Origin: Fen-1258 sp041658245
GTDB taxonomy: Bacteria; Bacteroidota; Ignavibacteria; Ignavibacteriales; Melioribacteraceae
Direction of reading: 5' to 3'
DNA length: 64,000 nucleotides
Assembly: GCA_041658245.1 (NCBI GenBank)
Contig: JBBAAM010000008.1
Location: 15,725 to 79,724 of the forward strand
In this document: piece by piece, positions 26,704 to 35,242 of the stretch
How the letters are laid out: each line of letters opens with the position of its first letter
Numbering within the stretch: position 1 is the stretch's first letter
Program-made: the position numbers and the translations under genes
The notes under the pieces: model-generated
What the model saw: only the letters and a program-made list of their open reading frames with translations
Database searches by the model: none
What the model was told of the DNA's origin: nothing

Positions 26704-27207
26704 ATGATAATAAAATATACTAATTTTTCGGACGGTATTCACAGTTTCCATCTTTCAGAATCCGTTAAAAATTTAGGTTTGGAAAAATTGTTCTTTGGAA
26801 ATGCTGATGTTGAATGTAGAATGGATAAATCACCGCATCAAATCGTACTTAACTGTGATTTGACCGTACATTCAAAAATGGTTTGTGATAGATGTGCAAA
26901 AGATTTAGAAACTAAACTCACTAATCATTTCCAAATTAGTTACCTTTTCAGTCGTGATTTACACGAAACTGATGAATACAACCTAAAATACCTTTCACCG
27001 GAAGATGATAAGATTAATATCCGGAACGATGTTTATGAATATGCTGAACTTGCTTTACCAATGAAACGGTTATGTAAAGATGATTGTAAAGGATTATGTC
27101 CTCATTGCGGTAAAAACTTAAATGAAGAAGAATGTAATTGTAAAATTGAAACAACCCATGATGTATGGGAACCATTAAAACAATTAAAAGGTAAATTTAA
27201 TAACTAA
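26704..27207 (+). CDS. DUF177 / YceD-family protein (23S rRNA accumulation)
   Basis: 167 residues from the ATG at 26704, chosen because the upstream TTG overlaps the likely promoter. The family's core is present: LTVHSKMVCDRCAKDLET, a strand region ending YLSPEDD, and a C-terminal zinc-type cluster CKDDCKGLCPHCGKNLN with a final CNC. YceD is needed for normal 23S rRNA levels, and the gene is nearly always directly upstream of rpmF, as here (16 bp). Confidence 0.88.
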   Translation: MIIKYTNFSDGIHSFHLSESVKNLGLEKLFFGNADVECRMDKSPHQIVLNCDLTVHSKMVCDRCAKDLETKLTNHFQISYLFSRDLHETDEYNLKYLSPEDDKINIRNDVYEYAELALPMKRLCKDDCKGLCPHCGKNLNEEECNCKIETTHDVWEPLKQLKGKFNN

Positions 27208-27223
27208 ATAAACAGGTTGTACG

Positions 27224-27403
27224 ATGCCAAATCCGAAACGTAAGATGTCTAAGAGCAGAAGAGATAAACGCAGAACACATTACAAAGCTACTGTTCCTTC
27301 CTTAAGCCGCTGTTCAAATTGTGGCGAAGTTAAATTGAACCATAGAGCATGCCCAAACTGTGGTTATTATGCCGGCAGATCTATGTTTGTTCCAGAATCG
27401 TAA
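27224..27403 (+). CDS. rpmF: 50S ribosomal protein L32
   Basis: A 59-residue protein with the L32 start MPNPKRKMSKSRRDKRRTH and a four-cysteine zinc site (Cys30, Cys33, Cys43, Cys46 in CSNC and CPNC), ending GYYAGRSMF. It lies between the DUF177 gene and plsX, the conserved order in many bacteria, 15 bp from plsX. Confidence 0.97.
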   Translation: MPNPKRKMSKSRRDKRRTHYKATVPSLSRCSNCGEVKLNHRACPNCGYYAGRSMFVPES

Positions 27404-27418
27404 CAATAAATCTCTTAG

Positions 27419-28453
27419 ATGACAGAACTTAAATTAGAAAAATGTAAGATTGCAGTTGATGCTATGGGGGGCGACTATGCCCCTAAGCATGAAATTCTTG
27501 GTGCTATTGCTGCACTGAAGGAAGATAAAAATTTCGATTTGATTCTTGTGGGAGATAAGGAAAAAATATTAAAAGTTGCCCGCCAAGAAAAGATTGAACT
27601 CGATGAAAAATTGATTCATCACGCTTCACAAGTAATTGAGATGGTTGATAAACCAATAGACGCAATAAAATCGAAACCCGATTCATCATTAGTAGTAGGT
27701 GCAAAATTAGTTAGAGAGAAAAAAGCTCACGCCTTTGTAAGTGCAGGCAATACCGGCGCTATGATGGCTGCATCAACTTTAATTATGGGAAGGATTGAGG
27801 GAGTAAGTCGGCCAACAATTGGAGCTTCATTTCCTACAACATCTGGCGATAAAAAATGTATTGTATTTGATGCGGGTGCAAGTGTTGACAGCAAACCACA
27901 GCATTTATTTGAATACGCTGTTCTCGGTACAATTTTCGCAAAAGAAATGTACGGCGTTCAAAATCCAACAATTGGTTTATTAAATGTTGGAGAGGAAGAG
28001 TCGAAAGGGAATGAACTCACATTCGCATCTCAAAAATTATTAAGGGACTCAAAATTAAATTTTCACGGCAATGTTGAAGGTAGAGATATACTAAAAGGAA
28101 AAGTTGATGTTGTTGTTTGTGATGGTTTTGTAGGAAATATAATTTTGAAATTCGGCGAAAGCGTTTTGAATCTTCTGAAAATAAGAATAAGAAATTATGC
28201 CGATAAAGGATTAATCAATAAGATAAAAGCTTTAATCGTAAAGTCAGTTTTAAAAGCTTCATTAAGCGATATGGATTATCAAACTCATGGAGGAGTTCCT
28301 CTTCTCGGTGTAAATGGAATAAGCATTATTGGTCACGGTTCAAGTTCTCCGTTAGCAATTAAGAATATGATTCTCCGTGCAAAAGAAATGTACGACAAAA
28401 ATTTGATCAAGAAATTTGAGGAAGCATTAAAGACCTATGCAATCACAAAATAA
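27419..28453 (+). CDS. plsX: Phosphate acyltransferase PlsX
   Basis: Makes acyl-phosphate from acyl-ACP for phospholipid synthesis. The 344-residue protein has AVDAMGGDYAPK at the start, HASQVIEMVDKP, the FVSAGNTGAMMAAS glycine loop, and VVCDGFVGNIILK. It overlaps fabH by 17 bp. All features normal for the family. Confidence 0.96.
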   Translation: MTELKLEKCKIAVDAMGGDYAPKHEILGAIAALKEDKNFDLILVGDKEKILKVARQEKIELDEKLIHHASQVIEMVDKPIDAIKSKPDSSLVVGAKLVREKKAHAFVSAGNTGAMMAASTLIMGRIEGVSRPTIGASFPTTSGDKKCIVFDAGASVDSKPQHLFEYAVLGTIFAKEMYGVQNPTIGLLNVGEEESKGNELTFASQKLLRDSKLNFHGNVEGRDILKGKVDVVVCDGFVGNIILKFGESVLNLLKIRIRNYADKGLINKIKALIVKSVLKASLSDMDYQTHGGVPLLGVNGISIIGHGSSSPLAIKNMILRAKEMYDKNLIKKFEEALKTYAITK

Positions 28454-29447
28454 AAAAATTTATAACGCTGCTATTACTGCTGTCGGGATGTACGTTCCTG
28501 ATAAGATTTATGATAATGCATACTTTGAAAAGATAGTTGATACAAATAGTGAGTGGATAATTTCACGCACTGGAATCCGTGAAAGAAGAATTATGGAAAA
28601 CGGTGCTACAAGCGATATGGCAGTGTATGCAATTCAAGACCTTTTCAAAACAACAAAAGTTAAACCTGAAGAGATTGATGTAATTATTGTAGCAACAGTA
28701 ACGCCTGATATGTTCTTTCCTGCAACTGCATGTTTGGTTCAAGAAAAAATCGGTGCAACAAAAGCTTGGGGATTTGATTTATCTGCCGCTTGTTCAGGAT
28801 TTTTATTTGCACTTCAAACCGGTGCAAGTCTTGTTGAAACCGGGAGATATAAAAAGGTTTTAGTTGTTGGTTCTGATATGATGAGCTCTATTACTGATTA
28901 CACAGACCGCAATAATTGCATTCTTTTCGGTGACGCTGCTTCTGCCGTTTTATTAGAACCAACAGATGATTTGAACTATGGAATTAAAGATTCTTTGCTG
29001 TATGTAGATGGATCAGGTAAAGAAAGTTTATACATGAAAGGTGGTGGAAGTTTGAATCCTCCTTCACATGAAACCGTTGATAAGAAGATGCACTATATAT
29101 ATCAAGATGGGAAAGCTGTTTTTAAAGTTGCTGTAATAGGGATGGCTGATATTTCTTTTGAAATAATGAAGAAGAATGGATTGAAGAGTGAAGATGTTGC
29201 ATATCTAGTTCCACATCAAGCAAACTTGAGGATCATAGATGCTACTGCCAAAAGGATGGGAGTTTCTAAAGATAAAGTTATGATCAATATTGATAAATAC
29301 GGCAATACAACAGCAGCAACTATACCGCTTTGTCTTACTGAATATTATAGAGATGGAAAAGTTAAGAAAGGCGATAACTTAATTCTTTCAGCATTTGGTG
29401 CAGGTTATACTTGGGGTGCTATGTATTTGACTTGGAGTTTGGATTAA
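28437..29447 (+). CDS. fabH: 3-oxoacyl-ACP synthase III
   Basis: Starts fatty-acid synthesis by condensing acetyl-CoA (or a branched starter) with malonyl-ACP. 336 residues with Cys119 in DLSAACSGFLFAL, His in VPHQANLRI, and Asn in KYGNTTAATI: the complete Cys-His-Asn triad. The N-terminus TAVGMYVPDKI and SRTGIRERR are typical. Stop TAA shares a base with the fabD ATG. Confidence 0.96.
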   Translation: MQSQNKKIYNAAITAVGMYVPDKIYDNAYFEKIVDTNSEWIISRTGIRERRIMENGATSDMAVYAIQDLFKTTKVKPEEIDVIIVATVTPDMFFPATACLVQEKIGATKAWGFDLSAACSGFLFALQTGASLVETGRYKKVLVVGSDMMSSITDYTDRNNCILFGDAASAVLLEPTDDLNYGIKDSLLYVDGSGKESLYMKGGGSLNPPSHETVDKKMHYIYQDGKAVFKVAVIGMADISFEIMKKNGLKSEDVAYLVPHQANLRIIDATAKRMGVSKDKVMINIDKYGNTTAATIPLCLTEYYRDGKVKKGDNLILSAFGAGYTWGAMYLTWSLD

Positions 29448-30361
29448 TGGGAAAAAGAGCTTTTATTTTTCCCGGACAAGGATCCCAATATGTAGGAATG
29501 GCAAAGGATCTTTATGAGAATTCTGTTGAAGCCAAGGAAATGATAAAAGTTGCAGAAGATGCAGCCGGAGTCGCTCTTTCACATTTAATGTTTAACGGTC
29601 CCGAAGATGCTCTTAAACTAACTGATATTACACAACCGGCAATTTTTGTTCATAGCGTAGTTCTTGCAAGTATCATGAGAACATTAGAGCCGGATATGGT
29701 TGCCGGGCATTCTTTAGGTGAATACTCTGCATTAGTATCAGCGAAAGCACTACAATATTATGATGCTGTTGCTCTTGTTCGGTTACGCGGCAGTTCAATG
29801 TTACAAGCCGGAATTGAGGAACCGGGCACTATGGCGGCTGTTGTTGGTTTACAAGCAAATGTTGTAGAAGAAATTTGTATAGAAGCATCTGAGAAGGGAA
29901 TTGTTCAGTGTGCAAACTTTAATTCACCGGGACAAATTGTTATCTCAGGTTCTGTTGAAGGTGTTCATGCTGCGATGGATATCTCTAAAGCAAAAGGTGC
30001 AAAACTTGTAAAAGAATTAGTGGTAAGCGGTGCTTTCCATTCACCATTAATGAATAGTGCTAAAGAAAGCTTAAAATTAAAATTGGATGTAACTCCTATT
30101 TACGATGCTAAAATTCCCGTCTATGCTAATGTAACTGCTAAACCGGTAACAAGCAGCGAGGAAATCAAAAATTTACTTTATCAGCAATTAGACCATCCGG
30201 TTAGATGGGAAGAAACAATTACAAATATGATTCAAGATGGCGCTGATGAATTTTATGAAATAGGTCCGGGTAAAGTATTACAAGGATTAGTTAAACGAAT
30301 TAATCCTGAAGTTAAAATATTCGGCATAGATAAATATTCCGATGTTGAAAGGTATCTTTAA
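29447..30361 (+). CDS. fabD: Malonyl-CoA:ACP transacylase
   Basis: Loads malonate onto ACP. From the ATG at 29447, which overlaps the fabH stop by one base (TAATG), the protein is 304 residues and opens with the canonical AFIFPGQGSQYVGM. The nucleophile is Ser89 in GHSLGEYSAL; a further signature is GAFHSPLM with the active-site histidine. A longer frame from 29411 is possible but would run into fabH. Confidence 0.96.
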   Translation: MGKRAFIFPGQGSQYVGMAKDLYENSVEAKEMIKVAEDAAGVALSHLMFNGPEDALKLTDITQPAIFVHSVVLASIMRTLEPDMVAGHSLGEYSALVSAKALQYYDAVALVRLRGSSMLQAGIEEPGTMAAVVGLQANVVEEICIEASEKGIVQCANFNSPGQIVISGSVEGVHAAMDISKAKGAKLVKELVVSGAFHSPLMNSAKESLKLKLDVTPIYDAKIPVYANVTAKPVTSSEEIKNLLYQQLDHPVRWEETITNMIQDGADEFYEIGPGKVLQGLVKRINPEVKIFGIDKYSDVERYL

Positions 30362-30975
30362 TGCAGACTAAATTTGAAAAGATTATTAACGGAATGTATA
30401 TAGATCCACTGATCTTTACACAAAAATTTGTTAAGGGATGTGATGTTTGTATTTGTTCCGGGGAATGCTGCTACTATGGAGTATATATTGATAAAAAAGA
30501 ATATGAAAAGATCATGTCTGAAAAGGATAAGATCATTAAACATATGGATGATTCCCAAACAAAAAGTCCTGAAAAGTGGTTTGAAGAACCGCAAGCTGAT
30601 AATGATTTCCCATCCGGAATTGCAGTAGGAACCGAAGTTCATAATGAAAAATGTGTTTTTCTTGATAAACAAGGATTCTGTACACTTCAAAAAATGGCTT
30701 TGGCGGAAGGAGAATTCAAGTGGAAATATAAACCGCTATATTGTATATTATTTCCATTAGTAATCTCGGAAGGTATCTTAACTGTTGATGATGAGCATTT
30801 GAATGATATGCATTATTGTAGCAAACTTGAAAATCAAATTTCAACAGTTTATGATTGTTGTAAAAATGAACTAAAGTTCTTACTTGGAGAGAAAGGATTC
30901 GAGGAATTAGATATTTATCATAAAGAATATTTTGAAAAAATAGATATTGACGGATCAAAGATTGAAGCTGCTTAA
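30361..30975 (+). CDS. Cysteine-rich DUF3109-family protein
   Basis: 204 residues with cysteine clusters CDVCICSGECCYYGVYI at ~28-44, KCVFLDKQGFC near 100-110, a later YCILFP and HYCSK, and CC near 176. The layout matches DUF3109, related to YkgJ-type zinc/iron-chelating proteins; the function is unknown. It sits inside the fatty-acid cluster between fabD and fabG, overlapping fabD's stop by one base, so its expression is coupled to lipid synthesis. It overlaps the fabG start by ~14 bp. Confidence 0.8.
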   Translation: MQTKFEKIINGMYIDPLIFTQKFVKGCDVCICSGECCYYGVYIDKKEYEKIMSEKDKIIKHMDDSQTKSPEKWFEEPQADNDFPSGIAVGTEVHNEKCVFLDKQGFCTLQKMALAEGEFKWKYKPLYCILFPLVISEGILTVDDEHLNDMHYCSKLENQISTVYDCCKNELKFLLGEKGFEELDIYHKEYFEKIDIDGSKIEAA

Positions 30976-31705
30976 TAAAAAAGCGATCGTTACCGGTGGA
31001 ACTCGCGGTATTGGAAAAGGAATTGTTAAAGAATTAGTACAAAACGGCTGCAGTGTTGTATTTACATATTTTAGTTCAGATGAATCTGCACGTGCAATAG
31101 AAAAGGAATTATCTTCAGATTCAGTGAAAGTATTCGGATTTAAAGCAGATGCTTCTTCCTTTTCTTGTGCTGAAGATACTGTTAAATTTACTATTGAGAA
31201 GTTGGGCGGAATTGATATTCTAGTGAATAATGCCGGAAGAACAAAAGATGCTTTAATGCTTAGAATGACGGAACAAGATTTTGATTCGATTATTAGTGCG
31301 AATCTAAAAAGTGTTTTTAATTATACAAAAGCAGTTTTGAAACCTATGATCGGACAGCGTTACGGAAAAATAATTAATATTAGTTCAGTTGTTGGTTTAG
31401 TTGGAAATCCCGGACAGGCAAACTATGTTGCTTCAAAAGCCGGAGTAATAGGACTAACTAAATCGAATGCAAAGGAATTAGCGTCTAGAAATATTAATGT
31501 TAATGCAGTCGCACCCGGTTTTATTGAAACGGATATGACTGATAAATTAAACGATCAACAAAAAGAAGCAATTTTGTCTAATATCCCTATTAAAAGACTT
31601 GGTAAACCGGAAGATGTTGCTAAAGCTGTTCTTTTTCTAGCAAGCAGCGAATCAGATTATATCACCGGACAAGTCTTAACCGTTGACGGCGGAATGGTAA
31701 TGTAA
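30962..31705 (+). CDS. fabG: 3-oxoacyl-ACP reductase
   Basis: NADPH-dependent short-chain dehydrogenase of the fatty-acid cycle. The Rossmann loop is TGGTRGIGKG, followed by NNAGRT, the catalytic Ser in NISSVVG, Tyr-x3-Lys in YVASKAG and the C-terminal TGQVLTVDGGM. I choose the TTG at 30962 (LKLLNKKAIVTGG), which gives the family's usual N-terminus of 247 residues; a TTG at 30947 is also in frame. The start lies within the DUF3109 gene end. Confidence 0.95.
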   Translation: MKLLNKKAIVTGGTRGIGKGIVKELVQNGCSVVFTYFSSDESARAIEKELSSDSVKVFGFKADASSFSCAEDTVKFTIEKLGGIDILVNNAGRTKDALMLRMTEQDFDSIISANLKSVFNYTKAVLKPMIGQRYGKIINISSVVGLVGNPGQANYVASKAGVIGLTKSNAKELASRNINVNAVAPGFIETDMTDKLNDQQKEAILSNIPIKRLGKPEDVAKAVLFLASSESDYITGQVLTVDGGMVM

Positions 31706-31750
31706 TTTTCTATTAAATAATTATTTTTTCATCAAAAAAAAGGAGCGGAG

Positions 31751-31987
31751 ATGGACGTTGAAGTAAAAGTAAAAGAAATAATTATGGATAAACTCGGTGT
31801 TGAAGAATCACAAGTAGTTCCGGGTGCTTCATTCACAAACGACTTAGGTGCAGATTCTCTAGATATAGTAGAACTTGTTATGGGTTTCGAATCTGCTTTT
31901 GATATTTCAATTCCGGATGAAGATGCTGAAAAAATTTCTACTGTTGGTGATGCAACAAAGTATTTGAAAGAAAAATTAGGTAAATAA
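31751..31987 (+). CDS. acpP: Acyl carrier protein
   Basis: 78 residues, acidic, with Ser36 in LGADSLDIVEL as the site for the phosphopantetheine arm. Good ribosome binding site (AGGAGCGGAG). Between fabG and fabF, the conserved order. A hairpin follows at 31998. Confidence 0.97.
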   Translation: MDVEVKVKEIIMDKLGVEESQVVPGASFTNDLGADSLDIVELVMGFESAFDISIPDEDAEKISTVGDATKYLKEKLGK

Positions 31988-31997
31988 ATTTAGTTAT

Positions 31998-32027
31998 GAC
32001 CACGGAGATGATCCGTGGTCGTTCTTT
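31998..32027 (+). terminator. Hairpin between acpP and fabF (possible attenuator)
   Basis: GACCACGG / CCGTGGTC stem with a 7-base loop, followed by GTTCTTT. The T-run is weak; it may stabilise the abundant acpP mRNA or cause partial termination before fabF. Confidence 0.6.
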
Positions 32028-32062
32028 AATCCATCCATTAAATCCTAAAATAGGGATCGTAT

Positions 32063-33307
32063 ATGAGCATGAAAAGAGTTGTTGTAACCGGTATCGGTGC
32101 TTTAACTCCGATTGGCAATAACACTCAAGAATATTGGGAAGGGTTGATCTACGGTAGAAACGGAGCCGGTCCTATAACAAAATTTGATCCGTCTGCTTTC
32201 AATACAAGGTTTGCTTGTGAAGTAAAAAATTTTGATGCCCTTAAATATGTGGATAAAAAAGAATTAAGAAGGATGGACCCATTTACGCATTACTCTTTAG
32301 CTACTGCAGCAATGGCTATGGAAGATTCAAAATTAGATCTCTCTAAAATTAATTTGGAAAGAGCAGGTGTAATTTACGGAAGTGGTATTGGCGGAATGGT
32401 AACCTGGGAAGAAGAACATACCGCATTCATGAAAGGAGGAGCTAAAAGAGTTAGTCCTTTCTTCGTTCCCAAAATGATTGCCGATATAGCTGCCGGACAA
32501 ATTTCTATCAAATATGGTTTAAAGGGCCCGAACTACGCTACAACATCTGCGTGTGCTACTTCATCTCATGCAATATCTGATGCATTTATTTTGATTCAAC
32601 GAGGTTCGGCAGAAATTATTGTAACCGGCGGTGCTGAAGCTGCAATTACTCCAATGGCAATTGCGGGATTCAATGCTGCACGTGCACTTTCAACTTGGAA
32701 TGATCGTATGATGGAAGCATCACGTCCGTTTGATAAAGACCGGAACGGATTTGTTATGGGCGAAGGTTCAGGTACTATTATATTGGAGGAACTTGAACAC
32801 GCACTTAAACGCGGTGCTACAATCTACGGAGAAGTTGTCGGTATCGGTCTAACCGGAGATGCATACCATGTAACTGCGCCTCCTCCGGGTGGAGAAGGTG
32901 CCGTACGTTCTATGAGAGAATGTTTAAGAGATGCTGGTGTTGAACCTATTGTAGTTGATTATATAAATGCGCATGGTACGTCAACAGAGCTCAACGATCT
33001 AAATGAAACACTTGCGATAAAAACCGTTTTTGGTGATCATGCAAAAAAACTTGCCATCAGTTCCACAAAATCTATGACCGGACATTTATTAGGCGCGGCC
33101 GGTGCAGTTGAAGCTATTGCAACTCTGCTTGCAATTAAAAACGGCATAGTTCCACCTACAATAAACCTTGATGAAACTGAACCGGAAATGGATTTAAATT
33201 ATACTCCCAAAATTGCTGTTAAGAAAGAGATCAATTACGCTATTAGCAATACATTTGGTTTTGGCGGGCATAATGCATCTTTATTATTCAAAAAGTTTGT
33301 AGGATGA
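32063..33307 (+). CDS. fabF: 3-oxoacyl-ACP synthase II
   Basis: Elongating condensing enzyme, 414 residues. The catalytic Cys164 lies in TTSACATSSHAI, with His in NAHGTSTELND and His in STKSMTGHLLGAAG. N-terminus KRVVVTGIGALTP is typical; the start could also be the ATG two codons downstream. The final FGFGGHNASLLF is intact. Confidence 0.96.
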   Translation: MSMKRVVVTGIGALTPIGNNTQEYWEGLIYGRNGAGPITKFDPSAFNTRFACEVKNFDALKYVDKKELRRMDPFTHYSLATAAMAMEDSKLDLSKINLERAGVIYGSGIGGMVTWEEEHTAFMKGGAKRVSPFFVPKMIADIAAGQISIKYGLKGPNYATTSACATSSHAISDAFILIQRGSAEIIVTGGAEAAITPMAIAGFNAARALSTWNDRMMEASRPFDKDRNGFVMGEGSGTIILEELEHALKRGATIYGEVVGIGLTGDAYHVTAPPPGGEGAVRSMRECLRDAGVEPIVVDYINAHGTSTELNDLNETLAIKTVFGDHAKKLAISSTKSMTGHLLGAAGAVEAIATLLAIKNGIVPPTINLDETEPEMDLNYTPKIAVKKEINYAISNTFGFGGHNASLLFKKFVG

Positions 33308-33310
33308 TTT

Positions 33311-34084
33311 TTGTTTGGAAAACTGCTAGATAGGTTTTTCTTTTTTCAAAGAAGAAAATATTTTATTGATCCGGAACTAAGAACTAGATTTCAGAAGAAC
33401 TATACAATCCTAAAAAAAATACTCGGTTTTACGCCTCGTAATAAATCCTATTTCATTAAAGCCCTCACACATAGTTCTTATCTTGAGTTATATCCCGAGT
33501 TTCTTAAATCAAATGAACGCTTGGAATTTTTAGGCGATTCAGTCTTAAATATGATTGTTGCTGATCATCTCTTTGAAAATTACCCGAACGAAGAAGAAGG
33601 ATTTCTTACAAAATCACGTGCCGCTCTTGTTAACCGTGAACGCTTATATCTTACAGCGCAGGAAATCGGTCTGAATAATATTATTCTTTATAATGAAAAA
33701 TACTTACGGGATTCTTTAGAAGGAATGCAGACAATCTTTGCAGACGGACTTGAAGCTTTGATAGGTGCAATCTACTTAGATCAAGGTTTAAGTAAGGCAA
33801 AAGAATTTGTGATTGAATGGATTATTAAGCCGTATGAAGTAGATAATAAATTTTTGATTGACACAAACTACAAAGGGCAATTATTGGAATATGCTCACAC
33901 AAAAAAACTTCATACTCCTCGTTATATTATACGATCCGAAGAAGGTCCTCCTCACAAAAAAGAATTTATAATAGATGTCTTCTTAGGCGATGAATTATTA
34001 GGAACCGGCAGCGGCAATAATAAAAAAAGAGCCGAGCAGGAAGCTTCTAATAATGCTCTTCAAAAACTTAAAGTAGAAGATTGA
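33311..34084 (+). CDS. rnc: Ribonuclease III
   Basis: Double-stranded RNA nuclease that processes rRNA and mRNA. The 257-residue protein contains the signature NERLEFLGDSVL (68-79), ADGLEALIGAIYLDQG, and a C-terminal dsRNA-binding domain (NYKGQLLEYAH..., ending RAEQEASNNALQKL). The start is a TTG at 33311, 3 bp after fabF; the N-terminus carries a short basic/aromatic extension (FFFFQRRKYF). fabF-rnc is the usual order in this cluster, and rnc ends it. Confidence 0.94.
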   Translation: MFGKLLDRFFFFQRRKYFIDPELRTRFQKNYTILKKILGFTPRNKSYFIKALTHSSYLELYPEFLKSNERLEFLGDSVLNMIVADHLFENYPNEEEGFLTKSRAALVNRERLYLTAQEIGLNNIILYNEKYLRDSLEGMQTIFADGLEALIGAIYLDQGLSKAKEFVIEWIIKPYEVDNKFLIDTNYKGQLLEYAHTKKLHTPRYIIRSEEGPPHKKEFIIDVFLGDELLGTGSGNNKKRAEQEASNNALQKLKVED

Positions 34085-34124
34085 ATAACACTCAGAGCTT
34101 TTAGCAATTAGCTAAGAGCTTGTA

Positions 34125-34290
34125 GCTGAACGCTGACTGCTGATCGCTGCGAAAAATTCCTTTTGAATAGTTATTGTTTTTTATAAGTTGTAAATAGAAT
34201 AAGGGGATTTCCGTAATGGGAAACCAACCTATAACTTCTTTTCTTCCAAACACTCACTCGAATTGTACTTCGCAAGAATAAATATAGATT
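34125..34290 (+). repeat. ~165-bp direct repeat, copy A (left of higB-higA)
   Basis: Matches 35059-35242 along its length (estimated 85-90% by eye), except that copy B has a 19-bp palindromic insertion. The shared sequence runs from CTGACTGCTGA through ATTCCTTTTGAATAG and AATAAGGGGA to TGTACTTCGCAAGAAT. It lies between the rnc stop and the TA pair. Confidence 0.85.
34216..34281 (+). CDS. Possible 21-residue micro-ORF inside repeat copy A
   Basis: ATG at 34216 preceded by AAGGGGA at 34201-34207, encoding MGNQPITSFLPNTHS-NCTSQE and stopping at TAA. The same micro-ORF with the same ribosome binding site occurs in repeat copy B with FLPNT and NCTSQE conserved. No known family. It could be a leader peptide, or the 3' tail of a lost gene. 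Confidence 0.25.
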   Translation: MGNQPITSFLPNTHSNCTSQE

Positions 34291-34337
34291 AAAAACATTT
34301 TTACACGACAAAAGACGCCGGGCAGTAAATAAAGACG

Positions 34338-34366
34338 TTGACGTATATCGTTCAATGACGTATATT
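34338..34366 (+). promoter_or_regulatory. Promoter and likely operator of higB-higA
   Basis: TTGACG (34338-34343), 17 bp, TATATT (34361-34366). The sequence TGACGTATAT occurs twice, at 34339-34348 and 34356-34365, spaced 17 bp apart over the two promoter elements, an arrangement suited to repression by the HigA-type antitoxin. Transcription would start at or within the ATG at 34371, so the toxin mRNA may be leaderless. Confidence 0.6.
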
Positions 34367-34370
34367 ACTT

Positions 34371-34688
34371 ATGAAAATAATAGAAACATCTGTTTTTACA
34401 AAAAGGTTGAAAACTCTTCTGCCTGACGAAGATTATCGTAAGTTACAAAATGAGATAATACTGAATCCGGAAAAGGGAAAAATAATCAGTGGTAGTGGGG
34501 GATTAAGAAAAATCCGATGGTCTATTGCCGGTAAGGGTAAAAGTGGTGGTGTTAGAATTATTTATTATTGGTTTAAAACAAAAGAAATAGTCTTGATGCT
34601 TTTAATCTATTCTAAAAATGAGCAAGATGATTTATCAAGTGAACAATTGAAAATATTAAAATCTCTTGTTGAAAAGGAGTTCAAATGA
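34371..34688 (+). CDS. higB: HigB/RelE-type toxin
   Basis: 105-residue basic protein of the RelE/HigB superfamily (toxin-first order). The central strands GGLRKIRWSIAGKGKSGGVRIIYYW, followed by IVLMLLIYSKNEQDDLS, match the HigB2-like branch that cuts mRNA on the ribosome. The gene starts immediately after a strong promoter and overlaps the antitoxin by 4 bp (ATGA). The TA unit lies between two long direct repeats, between rnc and a restriction-modification gene. Confidence 0.85.
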   Translation: MKIIETSVFTKRLKTLLPDEDYRKLQNEIILNPEKGKIISGSGGLRKIRWSIAGKGKSGGVRIIYYWFKTKEIVLMLLIYSKNEQDDLSSEQLKILKSLVEKEFK

Positions 34689-34978
34689 AAGACGAATTAT
34701 TTTATGAGCTGCAAACAAGCATAAAAGAAGGCGGGAAAATTTTGAAAGGTAAAAGGAAATCGAGTCGTGAATTTAATTTTGATGATCCCGATCCGAAAAT
34801 TATAAGAGAACATTTGGGATTATCTCAAAACAAATTTGCAAAGTTACTCGGAATTAGTGTATCAACACTTCAAAATTGGGAACAAGGACGCCGTAAACCT
34901 GATGGACCAGCGAAAGTCTTATTGAATGTGGCTGCTAATTACCCCGAAGCAATTTTTAATACTGTTTTCCAATCATAG
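34685..34978 (+). CDS. higA: HigA/XRE-type antitoxin
   Basis: 97-residue protein with a helix-turn-helix at ~40-65 (IREHLGLSQNKFAKLLGIS-VSTLQNWEQGRR) and the C-terminal AKVLLNVAANYPEAIF of HigA2/NadS-like antitoxins. The N-terminal ~35 residues probably bind the toxin. It should repress the promoter at 34338. Coupled to the toxin gene by a 4-bp overlap. Confidence 0.87.
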   Translation: MKDELFYELQTSIKEGGKILKGKRKSSREFNFDDPDPKIIREHLGLSQNKFAKLLGISVSTLQNWEQGRRKPDGPAKVLLNVAANYPEAIFNTVFQS

Positions 34979-35058
34979 TTGATTCATATATAATATGCCG
35001 GCTTAAAATAAAATTGAAATATCAATCAAAATATTATAACTAGGAGATTGTACTGATC

Positions 35059-35242
35059 GCTGAAAGCTGACTGCTGACCGCTGTAAAAATTCCTTTTGAA
35101 TAGTTTTTGTTTTTTATAACTTGCCTGCCGCAGGCAGGGTTGTAAATAGAATAAGGGGAATTCCGTAATGAAGAATCAAACAATAACTTCCTTTCTTCCA
35201 AACACTTACACGAATTGTACTTCGCAAGAATTAATATAGGTT
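35059..35242 (+). repeat. ~165-bp direct repeat, copy B (right of higB-higA), with 19-bp insertion
   Basis: Second copy of 34125-34290, with 19 extra bases at 35120-35138 containing the palindrome CCTGCC GCA GGCAGG. Contains a micro-ORF equivalent to that of copy A (35168-35239). Confidence 0.85.
35168..35239 (+). CDS. Possible 23-residue micro-ORF inside repeat copy B
   Basis: ATG at 35168 after AAGGGGA (35153-35159), encoding MKNQTITSFLPNTYT-NCTSQELI. Compared with copy A the changes are mixed silent and replacement, with the FLPNT and NCTSQE parts kept. Low confidence as a gene. Confidence 0.25.
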   Translation: MKNQTITSFLPNTYTNCTSQELI

